NCBI RefSeq assembly: GCF_900232905.1
Contig: NZ_OCTQ01000006.1
Location: 1 to 64,000 of the forward strand
Direction: 5' to 3'
DNA length: 64,000 nt
From: Miniphocaeibacter massiliensis
GTDB lineage: Bacteria; Bacillota; Clostridia; Tissierellales; Peptoniphilaceae
Shown here: piece after piece, positions 26,636 to 34,723 of the stretch
Layout of the letters: each line of letters opens with the position of its first letter
Position numbering within the stretch: position 1 is the first letter of the stretch
The notes under the pieces: model-generated
What the model saw: only the letters and a program-made list of their open reading frames with translations
The model's database searches: none
What the model was told of the DNA's origin: nothing
Made by a program: the position numbers and the translations under genes

Positions 26636-27280
26636 ATGAGTCATTTTGTTTTAAAGGATATATCTAAAAAATATGGTAGTCATGAGATTTTAAAGGATTT
26701 GAGCCTTGAGGTTGAAAAAGGAGAACTTATTGCTATTTTTGGTGAAAGTGGCTGTGGGAAAAGTACTTTACTAAATATTATAGGTTTACTTGAGAGCTAT
26801 GATAAAGGTGATTATAGCATTAATGGTATAACAAACCCAACATTAAATAAGAAAGAAGCACTTTTATTAAGAAGAAATGAGATAGGGTATTTGTTTCAGA
26901 ACTTTGCTTTAGTGGAAAATTATACTGTAAGGGATAATTTAGAAATAGCGATGTCTTACTCTAAGTTGTCTAAGAGTAAGAAGGAAAAAGAAAAACTTGA
27001 AGCTTTGAAAAAAGTTAATTTAGAAGATAAGATAGACAGTTATATTTATGAGCTATCTGGTGGTGAACAACAGCGTATTTCTATTGCAAGACTTTTACTA
27101 AAACCTTTTAATATATTACTTGCTGACGAACCGACAGGTTCTTTGGATAAAGCTAATAGGGATTTAATTTTAAGTATTTTAAAGGAGATTAATAATGAGG
27201 GTAAGACTATTTTAATAGTTACTCATGATAGTGAGGTAAGGGATTTTTGCGACAGATGTATATATTTAACAAAAAATTAA
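26636..27280 (+). CDS. ABC transporter ATPase, lactococcin 972 group
   Basis: A 214-residue ATPase of the MacB/LolD type: Walker A GESGCGKSTL (about 36-45), Q-loop FQNFALVENYTV, signature LSGGEQQRISIAR (about 141-153), Walker B NILLADEPTGSLD, switch His in VTHDSE. It pairs with the 24304 membrane protein; the genes are one base apart. Confidence 0.9.
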   Translation: MSHFVLKDISKKYGSHEILKDLSLEVEKGELIAIFGESGCGKSTLLNIIGLLESYDKGDYSINGITNPTLNKKEALLLRRNEIGYLFQNFALVENYTVRDNLEIAMSYSKLSKSKKEKEKLEALKKVNLEDKIDSYIYELSGGEQQRISIARLLLKPFNILLADEPTGSLDKANRDLILSILKEINNEGKTILIVTHDSEVRDFCDRCIYLTKN

Positions 27281-27294
27281 TATGGAGGTATAAG

Positions 27295-27900
27295 ATGAAG
27301 AAAAAATTTAAGGGAATTTTAATGATGGTTTTACTTACTGGGGTGCTTTTTAGTTTTGTAGGTTGTGGTAAAAGTGAACCTGAAAAATATACGTTAAAAG
27401 TTGTTAACGAAACGGATACTTCTTTTAAGAATATTGGTTTGTCAAATGGAGAGTTTGAGTCTGTTGTAGGTATTGCAGACAAAGATATTGAAAAAGGTGG
27501 GGAAGTATTCTTTTTGAATGAAGGAATTAAGGAGAATGAAACTTTTATGGTTGAAGCTTTAGGAAAAGACGGCAAAGTATATGAGGGAAATGTCACTTTA
27601 AAAGGTAAGAACCTTGTTGTTAAAGGGGTAAAGGGCAATATGTTGTCAACTGACTCTTATACTGATAAAAAATTAGATGTTGATTTTGACATTGCAAATA
27701 CAGTTAAAAATTGGAATTATGAAGTTAATGACAAAATGGTAGTTTCAAAATATACTAGCGACAAACCACATTCAACTTCTGTTATAGGAGATGGTGGAAA
27801 GGTCGGATATTCCGACATTACTGAGGCCAACAAAGAAGCTTCTTCCGATTGGGAAAGTGGTAAGATAAATTATGTTTTAATAGATGTGATTTTAAAGTAA
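27295..27900 (+). CDS. Lipoprotein in the Lcn972-type operon
   Basis: A 201-residue protein with a lipoprotein signal: MKKKFKGILMMVLLTGVLFS followed by FVGC, lipid Cys at residue 22. The mature part has two similar beta-rich halves (YTLKVVNETDTSFKNIGLS...). ATG 27295 follows TGGAGG. A 14-base gap from the ATPase gene puts it in the same operon, where it may be an accessory or immunity lipoprotein. No named family is recognised. Confidence 0.65.
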   Translation: MKKKFKGILMMVLLTGVLFSFVGCGKSEPEKYTLKVVNETDTSFKNIGLSNGEFESVVGIADKDIEKGGEVFFLNEGIKENETFMVEALGKDGKVYEGNVTLKGKNLVVKGVKGNMLSTDSYTDKKLDVDFDIANTVKNWNYEVNDKMVVSKYTSDKPHSTSVIGDGGKVGYSDITEANKEASSDWESGKINYVLIDVILK

Positions 27901-28056
27901 TTTAGTTGATAAAAATTAAAATATTATGTTAATAACAATAAAAGTGAGTATAATTGTATATTTGCTTTTATTTTTATTTTGAAATAGAATAAAAATGGAT
28001 ATATATATATAAGAACACTTATATTTGTACGCACTAATGAAAGGAGTGTAAGAATT

Positions 28057-29346
28057 ATGAGAAAAAGTTTAAAGATGGCAGTATTTAGTTTTTGTATGAT
28101 ATTTTGCATTTTACTAGGTACAAATAATGTTTTTGCTGCTAAAATACCTGAATTATCAGCTTATATACCAGGTGGGTTTGTTGTTTATCCAGATGGAACT
28201 GGTACTATAGTTGCTCAGTTAGGAACTCCACAAGAGGGAGTTATAGGAGAACTTCATCCTGTTTGTGAAACTGAGGAAGAATTGAAAGAGTCAACACCTA
28301 TAGCTACAACAACTTCAGATGCTGAGGGATATTTTGTTTGGAAAAACATAAAAGGAACTGTAGGACAGTCTACTAGTTTTTCAGTTGTTATAAGAAAAGA
28401 AGGTGTTGGTGCTAATTATTATAATAGAGATGTAACGTATTTAAAGGCGTGGCCAAAGGTTAATTTATCACTGAAAGAAGATACGGTTACTATAAATCTG
28501 GGAGATAATTTTGATCCTAAGGATTACGTTAATGAAAGAACATATCCTTGGTATGGTGAAGTAAATGAAATACCTTACAAAGAAGATGCTTCTAGTAAAA
28601 CAAGTGGCCTTTCTATTGTAAACAATGTAAAAACTGATACTGAAGGAACTTACAAGGTAGAATATAAAGCTGACTTGTATTTACCACAAACTGAATTTTA
28701 TTTTAACAAAGAAATAGTTCTTTCAAGTTCTGAAAGTAAGACTTTAACTGTTATTGTTAAAGATCCTAACAAGGAATATACTGCTACTGTAAAATATGTT
28801 GATGAAGAAACAGGTAAAGAGATTAGAGAATCTCAACCTATAAAAGGTAAAGCAGGAGAAACTTACGATGCAACGACTAAAGATTATAAACTTGAAAAGA
28901 TAGATGGCTATGTTTTAAATACTGACAAGTTACCAGAAAATGCGAAGGGAACTTTCGAAGATAAAGACATAACAATAACTTACTTATACAAAAAAGACGG
29001 AACTATTCCAACAGAGGACGAAGCTAAAGTTGTAGTTAAGTATGTTGACGAAGATGGAAAGAGCATTATTGACGATGTTATTTTAAAAGGTAAAGTAGGA
29101 GAAGATTATAAGTCTGAAAAGAAAAAGATTAAAGGCTATACTTTTAAAGAAGTAAAGGGAAAAGAAGAAGGAAAGTTTACTAAAGATAGTCAAGAAGTAG
29201 TTTATGTTTATACTAAAAATGCTACTGACAAAGGACTTCCAAAAACTGGTACTAAAGTTGTAATTCCAGCAATTGCAGCTATAGGAATTATTGCAGTTGG
29301 AGCTTACTTGCTACTATCTAAGAACAAAAAGAATGACGATAAGTAA
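28057..29346 (+). CDS. LPXTG surface protein with two MucBP-type repeats
   Basis: A 429-residue wall protein: signal peptide (1-29), an N-terminal beta domain, an Ig-like/HYR-type region (about 140-235, with VTINLGDNFDPKDYVNE), two MucBP-like repeats beginning TATVKYVDEETGKEI (about 245) and KVVVKYVDEDGKSI (about 327), then LPKTG (about 394), a hydrophobic stretch and a charged tail for sortase anchoring. MucBP repeats bind mucin or glycans in other Firmicutes. GAAAGGAG precedes ATG. It is followed by a terminator and is probably monocistronic. Confidence 0.85.
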   Translation: MRKSLKMAVFSFCMIFCILLGTNNVFAAKIPELSAYIPGGFVVYPDGTGTIVAQLGTPQEGVIGELHPVCETEEELKESTPIATTTSDAEGYFVWKNIKGTVGQSTSFSVVIRKEGVGANYYNRDVTYLKAWPKVNLSLKEDTVTINLGDNFDPKDYVNERTYPWYGEVNEIPYKEDASSKTSGLSIVNNVKTDTEGTYKVEYKADLYLPQTEFYFNKEIVLSSSESKTLTVIVKDPNKEYTATVKYVDEETGKEIRESQPIKGKAGETYDATTKDYKLEKIDGYVLNTDKLPENAKGTFEDKDITITYLYKKDGTIPTEDEAKVVVKYVDEDGKSIIDDVILKGKVGEDYKSEKKKIKGYTFKEVKGKEEGKFTKDSQEVVYVYTKNATDKGLPKTGTKVVIPAIAAIGIIAVGAYLLLSKNKKNDDK

Positions 29347-29371
29347 ATGAGTAGAATAATTTACTAAATTA

Positions 29372-29407
29372 TGAAAGATAAGTGTATTAAATATGCTTAT
29401 CTTTTTT
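29372..29407 (+). terminator. Terminator after LPXTG gene
   Basis: AAAGATAAG / CTTATCTTTTTT arms around an 11-base loop. Confidence 0.8.
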
Positions 29408-29470
29408 ATGTATTTATTTAAGTGTGTGAGTTTGTAAAGAAAGGAAAAATAGTTTATATTTTAGCTAAGT

Positions 29471-29497
29471 TGTAACAAAATGTATTTGAAGATTGTA
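29471..29497 (+). promoter_or_regulatory. ECF-type promoter box 1 (TGTAAC-N16-TTGTA)
   Basis: TGTAAC at 29471-29476, exactly 16 bases, TTGTA at 29493-29497, 69 bases before the 29566 start. One of six identical boxes in the window; the AAC-containing -35 and 16-base spacer are those of ECF sigma promoters. Confidence 0.65.
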
Positions 29498-29565
29498 TTA
29501 ATTAGTAAGAGGATATAGTAATTAGGTTATTGTAAGATAGTTTAAAATTAAAGGGGGTAATTTAT

Positions 29566-29799
29566 ATGAAAAAAACTATTTATAGGGTTTTAGGAATTGT
29601 TATATTTGTTGCTACTTTGTTGATATATTCAGTAAATATACATTTGGCATCTTTGGAAAATAGTGTAATGATATTAGCTGGATACATAACAGAAGGCGTT
29701 TTAAATAGATTTTCTATATATTCAAGGATAATATTTGTTGTATCAATAATAACTTCTGTAGTTGTAGGAATAATAATTCCTAAAAATATAGAGGAGTAA
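29566..29799 (+). CDS. Small membrane protein (77 aa, 2 TM)
   Basis: Two hydrophobic segments (about 8-25 and 48-70). AAAGGGGG lies ten bases before ATG. It is the first gene after ECF-type box 1. No family recognised. By position it belongs to the array of tiny membrane proteins that runs to 33690. Confidence 0.6.
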   Translation: MKKTIYRVLGIVIFVATLLIYSVNIHLASLENSVMILAGYITEGVLNRFSIYSRIIFVVSIITSVVVGIIIPKNIEE

Positions 29800-29906
29800 A
29801 TGGTATGAAGAAGTAGGTGTGGTGATATACATACTTTTTTGTGTAATAGTCTTAAAAATACTTGGTTTTTTTATTATAATAATGTTGTTGTTAATAGGAG
29901 GTTGGA

Positions 29907-30101
29907 GTGAAGCTTAGATTTTTTTTGAAGGTTATTTACATACTAATATTTTTCTTTTTAATAGATGTAGTTAGGGAGTTTCTTCATGATACTATAGAAA
30001 ATAGTGCTGTTAGATTTTTACTAGATACTACTTTTCTTGCGGTTGGATTTTTTAGTATTGATATAATTTTTAAGGACAAAAAAGATAATAACGAAACTTA
30101 A
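29907..30101 (+). CDS. Small membrane protein (64 aa), family A copy 1
   Basis: GTG start at 29907, six bases after AGGAGG. Two membrane segments; charged C-terminus after the motif [LI]D-x-IF[KR]. It is a paralogue of the products at 30697, 30950 and 33487 (a [FL]-x-DD/DV-x-[DE] region, a short loop, then FFxxDxIFK). Such short two-TM proteins in arrays near secreted peptides are often immunity proteins, which is the working guess here. Confidence 0.6.
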   Translation: MKLRFFLKVIYILIFFFLIDVVREFLHDTIENSAVRFLLDTTFLAVGFFSIDIIFKDKKDNNET

Positions 30102-30154
30102 TGTTAAAGAATGGGTTGAGAATAAGTATAGTTTTTGTGAATTTAAAGATTTTT

Positions 30155-30181
30155 TGTAACAAAAGTAGATTTTGTTTTGTA
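30155..30181 (+). promoter_or_regulatory. ECF-type promoter box 2
   Basis: TGTAAC 30155-30160, 16 bases, TTGTA 30177-30181; 80 bases before the 30261 gene. Confidence 0.65.
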
Positions 30182-30260
30182 TTTATTTGTGAGGGTTTTT
30201 AATTATTGATATAACAGTATTTATTGAATTAACAAATATTTAAATAGTTGAGGTAATATA

Positions 30261-30596
30261 ATGTTAAAAAATAATAAAGTAGTATTGAAAGAAAAACTTA
30301 ATAAAGCAAAAAATAATAAGGTTATTCAAATTATACTTTTAATTTTGAATCTTTATGTATTAGTATCCTTTGCCCAAATTTTATTTTCATATAATCCTAT
30401 ATATCGTTATATTTCTAAGTTGGTCATTCCTAGTAATATTTGGGTAATAGCATCGATTATAATTAATATATTGGATTTATTATTTTTAAAAACAAGAGAA
30501 AAGTTTTTTAGTACTTTAGTTTTTATGATAAATATGTTCGTGTTAATAGCTCTTTTAATTGCTAGATTAGTTGTGTTAATAGTTGAGATATTTTAG
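30261..30596 (+). CDS. Small membrane protein (111 aa), family B copy 1
   Basis: About three membrane segments after a basic N-terminus. It is a paralogue of the 32437 product: both share a NK-x-IQ-x-ILL-x-LN-x-Y start, a middle I-x-IIIN-I-[LV]-[DN] segment, then F[FS]TL[VI]F-x-[IA]NMF. First gene after box 2, followed eight bases later by a 25-residue peptide gene and then two family A copies. Function unknown. Confidence 0.6.
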   Translation: MLKNNKVVLKEKLNKAKNNKVIQIILLILNLYVLVSFAQILFSYNPIYRYISKLVIPSNIWVIASIIINILDLLFLKTREKFFSTLVFMINMFVLIALLIARLVVLIVEIF

Positions 30597-30604
30597 GCGT
30601 ATTT

Positions 30605-30682
30605 ATGGATTTTATTATTATAACTGCAGTGTTATTGACTATAGGTGTATATTTTTTGAAACGTAAATGGGACGATGATTAG
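30605..30682 (+). CDS. Tiny membrane peptide (25 aa)
   Basis: ATG at 30605, TAG at 30680. One hydrophobic helix (residues 3-18) followed by KRKWDDD, the shape of single-span regulatory peptides or type I toxins. The ribosome site is weak (TAGGCG). It lies between two co-directional genes of the same unit, which supports it; translation is unproven. Confidence 0.4.
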   Translation: MDFIIITAVLLTIGVYFLKRKWDDD

Positions 30683-30696
30683 AAAGAAGAGGTAGT

Positions 30697-30900
30697 ATGA
30701 AATTTAGAAGTGTATTATATTTTATTTCTTTAATTTTACTGTTTTTAGTTATGTTTAAGGTTGATGATTTTATTTATGCTTATATAAAAAATGGTATTAT
30801 TGGCTCAATTATTTATATGTTCTTGTTGACGGGAGGATTTTATTTTTTAGATAGAATTTTTAAAAGAGGAAAATATAGTAATGATGAGAAAGAAAAATAG
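30697..30900 (+). CDS. Small membrane protein (67 aa), family A copy 2
   Basis: Two membrane segments, with FKVDDFIYAYIKN between them and FYFLDRIFKRGK after the second. Close to the 33487 product (same MKxRxVLYxI start and DRIF end). Ribosome site AAGAGGTAG. Probable same transcript as 30261. Confidence 0.62.
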   Translation: MKFRSVLYFISLILLFLVMFKVDDFIYAYIKNGIIGSIIYMFLLTGGFYFLDRIFKRGKYSNDEKEK

Positions 30901-30949
30901 TATTAATGATTTTATATTAGATAATTTAGTTTACAGATAGGAGATTTGT

Positions 30950-31153
30950 ATGAACTTCAAAGAGGTTATGACATTTAAAGATATTTTGCATCTTATTTTT
31001 TCAATAGTAGTTCTTATTTTAGTGTTGAGTCTTGATAAATTTATTTCTTATTATATGGAAAATACTTATATTGTTATTATTATTGAGTTAGTTTTTTATG
31101 TTGGGGGACTATTTTTAATAAGAAAAATATTAAAAGGGTCTAAAGATAAATAA
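30950..31153 (+). CDS. Small membrane protein (67 aa), family A copy 3
   Basis: Two membrane segments around LDKFISYYMEN, then a basic end (RKILKGSKDK). More divergent family A member. AGATAGGAG site. The last gene of the unit begun at box 2. Confidence 0.6.
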   Translation: MNFKEVMTFKDILHLIFSIVVLILVLSLDKFISYYMENTYIVIIIELVFYVGGLFLIRKILKGSKDK

Positions 31154-31302
31154 GGGCTAGAAGAGTATTTAGAATATAAAGATTAGAAAGCTTAAGTTTT
31201 AAGATTAGACTTTAGAGAATAGTAGTAAAAGAAATATGTAAAGTGCTAGTATTTTATATTTAACATAAAATTATTGTGTAGTTTAAAATTTATTTATATT
31301 TC

Positions 31303-31329
31303 TGTAACAAAAGAAGCTATTTATTTGTA
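31303..31329 (+). promoter_or_regulatory. ECF-type promoter box 3
   Basis: TGTAAC 31303-31308, 16 bases, TTGTA 31325-31329; 75 bases before the 31404 gene, within a 250-base gap that holds nothing else clear. Confidence 0.65.
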
Positions 31330-31403
31330 ATAATTTATAAGAGGGATTATTTGATTAAATATTATAAATTTCAAATAATTTAAAATTGAATAAAGAGGAC
31401 AAT

Positions 31404-31904
31404 ATGAAAAAGATTTGTAGAAAATTCATATGCAGTATTTTAGTAATGACGATGCTAGTTTTATCAGCGAACGTTGTAAGAGCTAGTGAGCTAGAAGAAA
31501 CAGAGATTCAACCTAGAATGGGAGATGTAATAGACAAAATTAATGTAAAGAAATATACAGAGTATGGATCATGGAAAAGAGTTTCTAAAAATTTAACTGT
31601 TGCACGAGAAGGAGAGGTAGGAACGATATCAGTTTCAGATGAAATTAGCATTTCTATGAGTGTAACAGGAAGTGTAGCAGGGTTAAGTATAGGGTCAAAT
31701 GTTACTCAAAAATCTAAAGTGGGGTATTCACTATCAACTAAAAATAAAGGAACTTGGTATATTGGATTTAGAGTTAAGTATAATGTAGAAACAGGAACTA
31801 GACGTGTAAGAAGTGGCTGGAGTGGACTTGTTAGGTCTACAAACAAATATACTGTAAAAATCCCGATAAAAGGTTCAGGAGAATATAAATTATTGAGGTA
31901 TTAA
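31404..31904 (+). CDS. Secreted beta-rich protein (bacteriocin- or toxin-like candidate)
   Basis: A 166-residue protein: signal peptide MKKICRKFICSILVMTMLVLSANVVRA (cleavage after VRA), a short pro-like segment ELEETEIQPRM, and a ~130-residue basic mature part with long alternating strands rich in Ser, Thr, Val and Gly (SVSDEISISMSVTGSVAG) and RVRSGWSGLVRST. The amphipathic Ser/Thr-rich strands recall the insertion strands of beta-pore proteins, but no family is assigned. ATG 31404 follows AAGAGGAC. It is led by box 3 and coupled to a small membrane protein one base after its stop, as for a bacteriocin and its immunity protein. Confidence 0.55.
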   Translation: MKKICRKFICSILVMTMLVLSANVVRASELEETEIQPRMGDVIDKINVKKYTEYGSWKRVSKNLTVAREGEVGTISVSDEISISMSVTGSVAGLSIGSNVTQKSKVGYSLSTKNKGTWYIGFRVKYNVETGTRRVRSGWSGLVRSTNKYTVKIPIKGSGEYKLLRY

Positions 31905-31905
31905 A

Positions 31906-32127
31906 ATGAAAAAGAGAGATATTGTAAGTATAGTAGTACAAATAATTACTATTTTAGTATGTATATTTATTTTGTTAACTTTCGGTGACTTTTTTGCTTT
32001 TGCGCATTATAGTTTAGCAATAGATGGATTTGTAATATCAAAAACTTTATTGATTCTTTACATATTAATATCTTTCAAGAGGGTAGTGGTAGATATTGTT
32101 GATGTTTTAGATAAAGAAGATAAATAG
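31906..32127 (+). CDS. Small membrane protein (73 aa), family C copy 1
   Basis: Starts one base after the stop of the 31404 secreted protein. Two membrane segments with an outside loop, conserved with the 33177 product: Q-[IL]-[IL]-x-I-[LI]-[VI]-C start and FVISKTLLILYxLxS before the end. Tight coupling makes it the best candidate for immunity to the 31404 product. Confidence 0.62.
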   Translation: MKKRDIVSIVVQIITILVCIFILLTFGDFFAFAHYSLAIDGFVISKTLLILYILISFKRVVVDIVDVLDKEDK

Positions 32128-32184
32128 TTTTTTGTAAGTAATCCCTTTTAATTTTATATTGATTAGAATAGAGTATTCGAATAA

Positions 32185-32222
32185 GAAAAAGAGAAGTGAA
32201 TTTAATTCACTTCTCTTTTTTA
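32185..32222 (+). terminator. Terminator
   Basis: AAAAAGAGAAGTGAATT / AATTCACTTCTCTTTTT, a perfect stem with a T-run. Confidence 0.93.
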
Positions 32223-32333
32223 GAATATAGAGTACAGGATTGAAGATTCAACTATATGGTAGTAAAATGTAAAGTGCAAGTATTTTACATTTAGTATAAA
32301 TATATAACTTAATTTTAAATTTTTATGTATTTT

Positions 32334-32360
32334 TGTAACAAAAGTGGTTTCTAAATTGTA
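32334..32360 (+). promoter_or_regulatory. ECF-type promoter box 4
   Basis: TGTAAC 32334-32339, 16 bases, TTGTA 32356-32360; upstream of the 32437 unit. Confidence 0.65.
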
Positions 32361-32436
32361 TTAATTTATAGAGAAGGTTTATATATTTTTTAGAAGGATT
32401 TTGGAATTATTTTTGAAGAATAAAAAAGAGGGAATT

Positions 32437-32757
32437 ATGAAAAGTTTTTTTGAGAATATCAAGACTGACAATAGAATACAAAACTTTATTTTGTTACTAA
32501 ATGTGTATATGATTTTATCTTTTATATTTGAAATATTTTTGCTTGTTTCTCCAAATACTGGTGAAGCTATGGCTTTTATTCCAATTAGGGTAAAGGTAAT
32601 TATTTCGGTGGTAATTAATATAGTAAATGTTGCATTTTTCAAGGTAAAATACGATATTTTTAGCACATTTATATTTATAGCTAATATGTTTATTTGCCTT
32701 TCTTTATTAATTTCTATATTTGTTGTGTTCGTTATAGAAACAGGCTTGTTGTGGTAG
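32437..32757 (+). CDS. Small membrane protein (106 aa), family B copy 2
   Basis: About three membrane segments; paralogue of the 30261 product. ATG 32437 has GAGGGA close upstream. An in-frame TTG at 32401 behind AGAAGGA would add 12 residues and make the length match the paralogue more closely, so the start is uncertain. First gene after box 4. Confidence 0.58.
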   Translation: MKSFFENIKTDNRIQNFILLLNVYMILSFIFEIFLLVSPNTGEAMAFIPIRVKVIISVVINIVNVAFFKVKYDIFSTFIFIANMFICLSLLISIFVVFVIETGLLW

Positions 32758-32861
32758 TAATCATAGTACATATATTTAAATTTTACTTACAATAGCTCTT
32801 ATATTAATGAATTTCAAGATAGAATTGTGTTTTTTAAAATATTATTTTTAGGAGTAAGTTA

Positions 32862-33116
32862 ATGATTCAAAGATTAAAAAAGGAAAGCAAAATATATCTT
32901 ATTTTTAGTTTTTTAGGATTAATATTTATTATTGTTAATTTTATTTTTAAAGGAGACGGTATTTTAAATTCAGTAGGTAATAGCTTGATTTTTTCAGGTA
33001 TTGCTGTTGGAGTATATAAAAAAGAACATATTAAAGAAAAAAGTGAAAGAGACTATATGACTTTTATAATATTTGTTTTAGCGACTGTGTTTTCAGTCTT
33101 ACCTATTTTTATTTAG
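32862..33116 (+). CDS. Small membrane protein (84 aa)
   Basis: Three short hydrophobic segments (about 10-24, 36-50, 65-83) with a charged loop KKEHIKEKSERDY before the last. No paralogue in the window. TAGGAG site before ATG. Probably in the transcript begun at box 4. Confidence 0.55.
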   Translation: MIQRLKKESKIYLIFSFLGLIFIIVNFIFKGDGILNSVGNSLIFSGIAVGVYKKEHIKEKSERDYMTFIIFVLATVFSVLPIFI

Positions 33117-33176
33117 ATTATTATAATTTTCTATTATACAAAGACAGATTTATAAAATTTATGAAGGATAGTAGAA

Positions 33177-33398
33177 ATGTTAACGAAAAATAGACTTAAT
33201 ATAGTGCTACAATTATTAATAATTATTATATGTACATATTTTTTATTAGAGTTTGAAGAAACTTTTTTATTTAGATTTTATGAAGCTGGTGTTTTAATTT
33301 CTAAAACTTTATTATTGCTATATACTTTAACTTCTACTAGAAAGGCTATATTAAATATTTTTGATGAATTTTTCAAAGATGGTATAAAATTGGGTTAG
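33177..33398 (+). CDS. Small membrane protein (73 aa), family C copy 2
   Basis: Paralogue of the 31906 product with the LISKTLLLLYTLTS motif, two membrane segments. GAAGGATAG site. It has no secreted partner gene beside it, so it would be an orphan immunity-type copy. Confidence 0.58.
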   Translation: MLTKNRLNIVLQLLIIIICTYFLLEFEETFLFRFYEAGVLISKTLLLLYTLTSTRKAILNIFDEFFKDGIKLG

Positions 33399-33486
33399 TT
33401 AATTTTATGATAGCAAAAGATATTATATATGTTATTATTAATATGTATTTAAAATTAGAAATTATTAATATTTATAGGAGATATAG

Positions 33487-33690
33487 ATGAAATTAAAAAC
33501 TGTGTTATATATAATAACTATATTGTTATTCTTTTTTGTTACTTCAAAATTTGATGATATTATTGACATTTACATAAAAAATGATGTTATTAGTTTATTT
33601 GTATCAGGTGGATTTTTTGTAGTGCTATTTTTAATAATAGATAGAATTTTTAGGGGAAAAAAGATTGAAGAAGATGAAAATAAAGAATAA
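33487..33690 (+). CDS. Small membrane protein (67 aa), family A copy 4
   Basis: Two membrane segments, KFDDIIDIYIKND between them and IDRIFRGKK then an acidic end. Closest to the 30697 product. ATAGGAG site. The last gene of the small-protein array before a strong terminator. Confidence 0.62.
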   Translation: MKLKTVLYIITILLFFFVTSKFDDIIDIYIKNDVISLFVSGGFFVVLFLIIDRIFRGKKIEEDENKE

Positions 33691-33705
33691 ATAATTGTAT
33701 AAACG

Positions 33706-33747
33706 ACCAAGTATTTCTAATTGTTATTTGAAATACTTGGTTTTTTA
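33706..33747 (+). terminator. Terminator at the end of the small membrane protein array
   Basis: ACCAAGTATTTC / GAAATACTTGGT perfect 12-bp stem followed by TTTTTT. Confidence 0.93.
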
Positions 33748-33754
33748 TTTGAAA

Positions 33755-34055
33755 TTATTTTGATATTTCTTTTAGGGACACTTTTATTACTTCTACAACA
33801 TTAGGATAGGTTTTTAGTTTTTCTATTTCAAAAAGATTAAACCAACCTGCATTTATGGTTTCTTTTTTTCTTATATAAAATGGCTTTTACTCCTGTTTCT
33901 TCATAAATTTCTCTTAATGCAGCAGTTGTTGGTAGTTCATTTTCTTATATATACCCTCCAGGTACTAGCCAAACTCCTAGTTTTTTATGGTGTACCATTA
34001 ATATTTCATTATTTTCATTAAAGACTATTCCTGTAGCTGTAAAATGTTGTTTCAT
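33755..34055 (-). pseudogene. NUDIX hydrolase pseudogene
   Basis: Read leftward from ATG at 34053-34055 the frame gives MKQHFTATGIVFNENNEILM and then a Nudix box PGGYI*ENELPTTAALREIY-EETG. The first Glu position of the box region is a TAA (GAA to TAA), and an extra A in an A-run about 25 codons later shifts the frame before INAGWFNLFEIEKL. The remaining ~100 codons are otherwise complete, so decay is recent. Confidence 0.85.
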
Positions 34056-34091
34056 TATTTCCTCATTATTTTAATATATATTAAGTAAAGT

Positions 34092-34493
34092 TTATTTTCT
34101 TTTTTTTCTCATATAGTATTTGTAGGCTTCTTTTAACATATAGGTAGTTATGTTTAGGTTTTCTGCTATTTCATAATCGTTCTTTTCTATTGAGGCTCTG
34201 TCAAAGGCTTTTCTTATTTCTTTTACAGGTATAAATTTTTTTACAGCATAGTCCATTGCTTGCTGTTCTTGTTTTGAGTTACAAACACATTTTTGCTCTA
34301 GTATATTTCCCTTTGTTGTTTTATAATGTCCCCATTCTTCTAATAGTGTTTCTATTTTTTCTTTTTCTGTGATTTTTGAGTTTATAAATATAGTTCCGTC
34401 TATATAGTAACCTTTTGCTTTTAGTAATGGTTTTTCTATTATATGAACTTCTTTTGAGAACTGACTTATTAAGCTTTCGTAAACTAATCCCAT
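34092..34493 (-). CDS. ImmA/IrrE-like protein of a prophage switch region
   Basis: A 133-residue protein with LLEEWGHYKTTKG at about residues 49-61, the ExxxH variant of the zinc-binding helix seen in phage ImmA-type proteins, and a C-terminal helical part with a HTH-like end (AENLNITTYMLKEAYKYYMR). ImmA proteins cleave CI-type repressors to allow induction. It is on the repressor strand, beyond a lipoprotein gene. The first metal-site His of a HExxH is replaced by Glu, as is common in this subgroup. Confidence 0.75.
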   Translation of the reverse strand: MGLVYESLISQFSKEVHIIEKPLLKAKGYYIDGTIFINSKITEKEKIETLLEEWGHYKTTKGNILEQKCVCNSKQEQQAMDYAVKKFIPVKEIRKAFDRASIEKNDYEIAENLNITTYMLKEAYKYYMRKKRK

Positions 34494-34558
34494 TTAGCAC
34501 CTTCTTTAATAGTTGTTATTTGTAATTTTATAGTATAGTTTTCGTTTATAAATTTCAC
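34484..34558 (-). CDS. 24-residue leader ORF overlapping the ImmA-like gene
   Basis: GTG at 34556-34558 stands five bases after GGAGG on the minus strand and opens 24 codons (MKFINENYTIKLQITTIKEG, then AKWD) ending with TAG inside the start of the ImmA-like gene. The good ribosome site belongs to this ORF; an AAGAAGG within it serves the ImmA start. It could be a coupling leader or a small protein of its own. Confidence 0.45.
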   Translation of the reverse strand: MKFINENYTIKLQITTIKEGAKWD

Positions 34559-34601
34559 AATTTCCTCCTATTCCAGAACGTATGTTCTTTATTTAGCTAA
34601 A

Positions 34602-34637
34602 AATATATAGCTTGTTATTAACAAGCTATATATTAAT
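34602..34637 (-). terminator. Terminator of the repressor/lipoprotein unit
   Basis: AATATATAGCTTGTTA / TAACAAGCTATATATT perfect inverted repeat; on the minus strand it is followed by TTTTT, downstream of the 34724 gene. Confidence 0.8.
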
Positions 34638-34723
34638 TATTTTGTTTTGGTTATTCCATTATACTATATTTTTTAATATATTTAAATTTTATTTTTTAAA
34701 TAGAGAATTTTTCATATTATATA

